A stretch of DNA of 64,000 nt from an uncultured Phycisphaerales bacterium (GTDB lineage: Bacteria; Planctomycetota; Phycisphaerae; Sedimentisphaerales; Anaerobacaceae). Location: the NCBI GenBank assembly GCA_937927975.1, contig CALEZT010000259.1:1-64000 (forward strand), read 5' to 3'. The position numbers and the translations under genes were made by a program. The notes beneath the pieces are model-generated. The model did no database searches. It was given only the letters and a program-made list of their open reading frames with translations, and was not told where the DNA came from. This document shows, piece after piece, positions 63,191 to 64,000 of the stretch (position 1 is its first letter; each line of letters begins with the position of its first letter).

Positions 63191-64000
63191 ATGGAGCCTC
63201 TCATCGCGCTGTTGGAAAGCGAACGCTGCACGAACCTGCTGCTGGCTCTGGCCCATACGCTCTGGCAAGGCGCCCTCGCGGCGGGCGTGCTGTACCTCTA
63301 CCTCAGACGCACCCCTGCCGAAGCCGTCGGCAAGCGATATGCCGCCGGGATCGCATCGCTGGGCGTGATCGTGCTTGCCGCCCTGCTGACCTGGTCCATT
63401 CTGGGCTACAGGCCTGTACCTTCTCCGAGCAACACGGCGCCGATGCAGGTGGCGATCGAAAGTCCGACAATGCCTCAGACGATGTCCCGGCGCGAGCCCA
63501 GCCCCCACATCGAGGGGAGAGCCGCTCCGCCTTCTCCGCGACCAATCCAAACGTGGATCATGGGCCTGTGGCTGACGGGCGTCTGCGGGATGTTCCTCCG
63601 GATGGTCGTACTGGTCGTCGGGGGTGATCGTCTCAGGAGGCAGTGCCGACACTTGGAACGCAGCGAGACGCTGGATCTCGTCGAGCATCTGCGGAGCAGG
63701 ATGGGCATCGGGCACACGATCCGCGTCCTCGTGGGCGAACGGATCTCGACCCCCGGCGTGATCGGATGCCTCCGGCCGACGCTGCTGCTGCCGGCCTCGA
63801 TGCTCACAGGCATCCCGACCGACGACCTGCGGGCCATCCTCGTGCACGAACTGGCCCACATCCGGCGCTACGACTACCTCATCAACTTCCTCCAGATGGT
63901 GGTCGAGGCGCTGCTGTTCTTCAATCCGGCGGTCTGGTGGATCAGCAGGCAGATCCGCATCGAGCGGGAGGCCTGCTGCGACGCGGCCGGCGTGCGGTGG
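63191..64000 (+). CDS. BlaR1-type M56-family membrane peptidase, C-terminus beyond window
   Basis: The frame is open to the last base (270 codons). Helices near 15-40 (LALAHTLWQGALAAGVLYLY) and 50-72 (ASLGVIVLAALLTWSI), then a long loop with Pro/Ser, then a third helix and the zinc peptidase motif HELAHIRRYDY near 218-228, closing with EREACCDAAGV, which supplies a further zinc-ligand Glu. This is the M56/BlaR1 sensor-protease pattern. It would sense a signal outside and cleave BlaI. The sensor domain lies past the end of the window. Confidence 0.88.
   Translation, partial: MEPLIALLESERCTNLLLALAHTLWQGALAAGVLYLYLRRTPAEAVGKRYAAGIASLGVIVLAALLTWSILGYRPVPSPSNTAPMQVAIESPTMPQTMSRREPSPHIEGRAAPPSPRPIQTWIMGLWLTGVCGMFLRMVVLVVGGDRLRRQCRHLERSETLDLVEHLRSRMGIGHTIRVLVGERISTPGVIGCLRPTLLLPASMLTGIPTDDLRAILVHELAHIRRYDYLINFLQMVVEALLFFNPAVWWISRQIRIEREACCDAAGVRW

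Noticed and set aside
1..64000. tRNA, rRNA, integrase or IS transposase genes
   Set aside because: None was seen by eye on either strand; short structured RNAs could still have been missed.

Overview
This window is GC-rich, densely coded chromosomal DNA, most likely from an anaerobic Phycisphaerae-type member of the Planctomycetota. Three secreted proteins end in the PAPGAILLGTLG...GWxRRR form of the PEP-CTERM tail. A pseudopilin carries the H-X9-DG motif common in Planctomycetota. A heptose/lipid A gene run shows a Gram-negative envelope, and many intergenic gaps hold palindromic repeats. The assignment is inference from these traits; no rRNA or tRNA was seen.

Layout. 1-2180: four small membrane or helical-repeat proteins on the minus strand; the first runs off the edge. 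2373-10614: a promoter with an inverted repeat, a helix-turn-helix/PTS-EIIA regulator, and a six-gene operon for a membrane complex related to energy-converting hydrogenases. Its large subunit lacks all four NiFe-ligating cysteines, so it is called an Ehr-type complex. 10622-17342 (minus): a UroD-like protein, a TraB/PrgY membrane protein, a secreted clan-A glycosidase and a CsgG/TPR lipoprotein. 17611-19327: NAD-type isocitrate dehydrogenase and a DJ-1/PfpI protein. 19436-20055: a VapBC toxin-antitoxin pair. 20207-31365: ten co-directional genes for LPS inner core and lipid assembly (lpxK, hldE, gmhA, membrane-anchored gmhB, waaF, a GT9-like protein, a B12-binding-type radical SAM protein, a WaaP-like kinase, a GT4 transferase, plsY). 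31575-32867: a secreted four-repeat beta protein. 33139-37932 (minus): cupin, gatB, gatA, a secreted esterase, gatC and rpmB. 38288-39361 (minus): a TolB-like lipoprotein. 39703-42406: O-carbamoyltransferase, SxtJ-like and DUF5989-like genes. 42589-45226: three PEP-CTERM proteins among repeats. 45973-52419 (minus): a truncated TOPRIM/RecA-like ATPase, an SGNH-TPR protein, an FkbO/Hyg5-like protein, rluB and a UbiA-family prenyltransferase. 52826-58002: a coiled-coil membrane protein, nnrE, surE, an ACT protein and UPF0210. 58108-62479: a decayed pseudopilin, an intact pseudopilin, a two-helix membrane protein, a GspE-like ATPase with N-terminal membrane helices, and a CvpA-like protein. 62788-64000: BlaI and a BlaR1-type M56 peptidase cut by the window end.

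The most unusual features are the repeats. At least nine gaps between genes hold low-complexity 'word' palindromes, each built from a different short word (AATCCGAA, CTTCAAA, TGATTGTTGA, GTGAAGCG and others), usually just upstream of a start codon. Two genes appear to carry repeat-derived segments in frame: CTTCAAA repeats in the radical SAM gene and a 21-bp palindrome in the UroD-like gene. Other families are CTGAGCG-type elements (two inverted copies flank the GspE/CvpA pair), a 134-bp duplication covering PEP-CTERM tails plus their 3' flanks, and a nested palindrome present twice near the PEP-CTERM genes.
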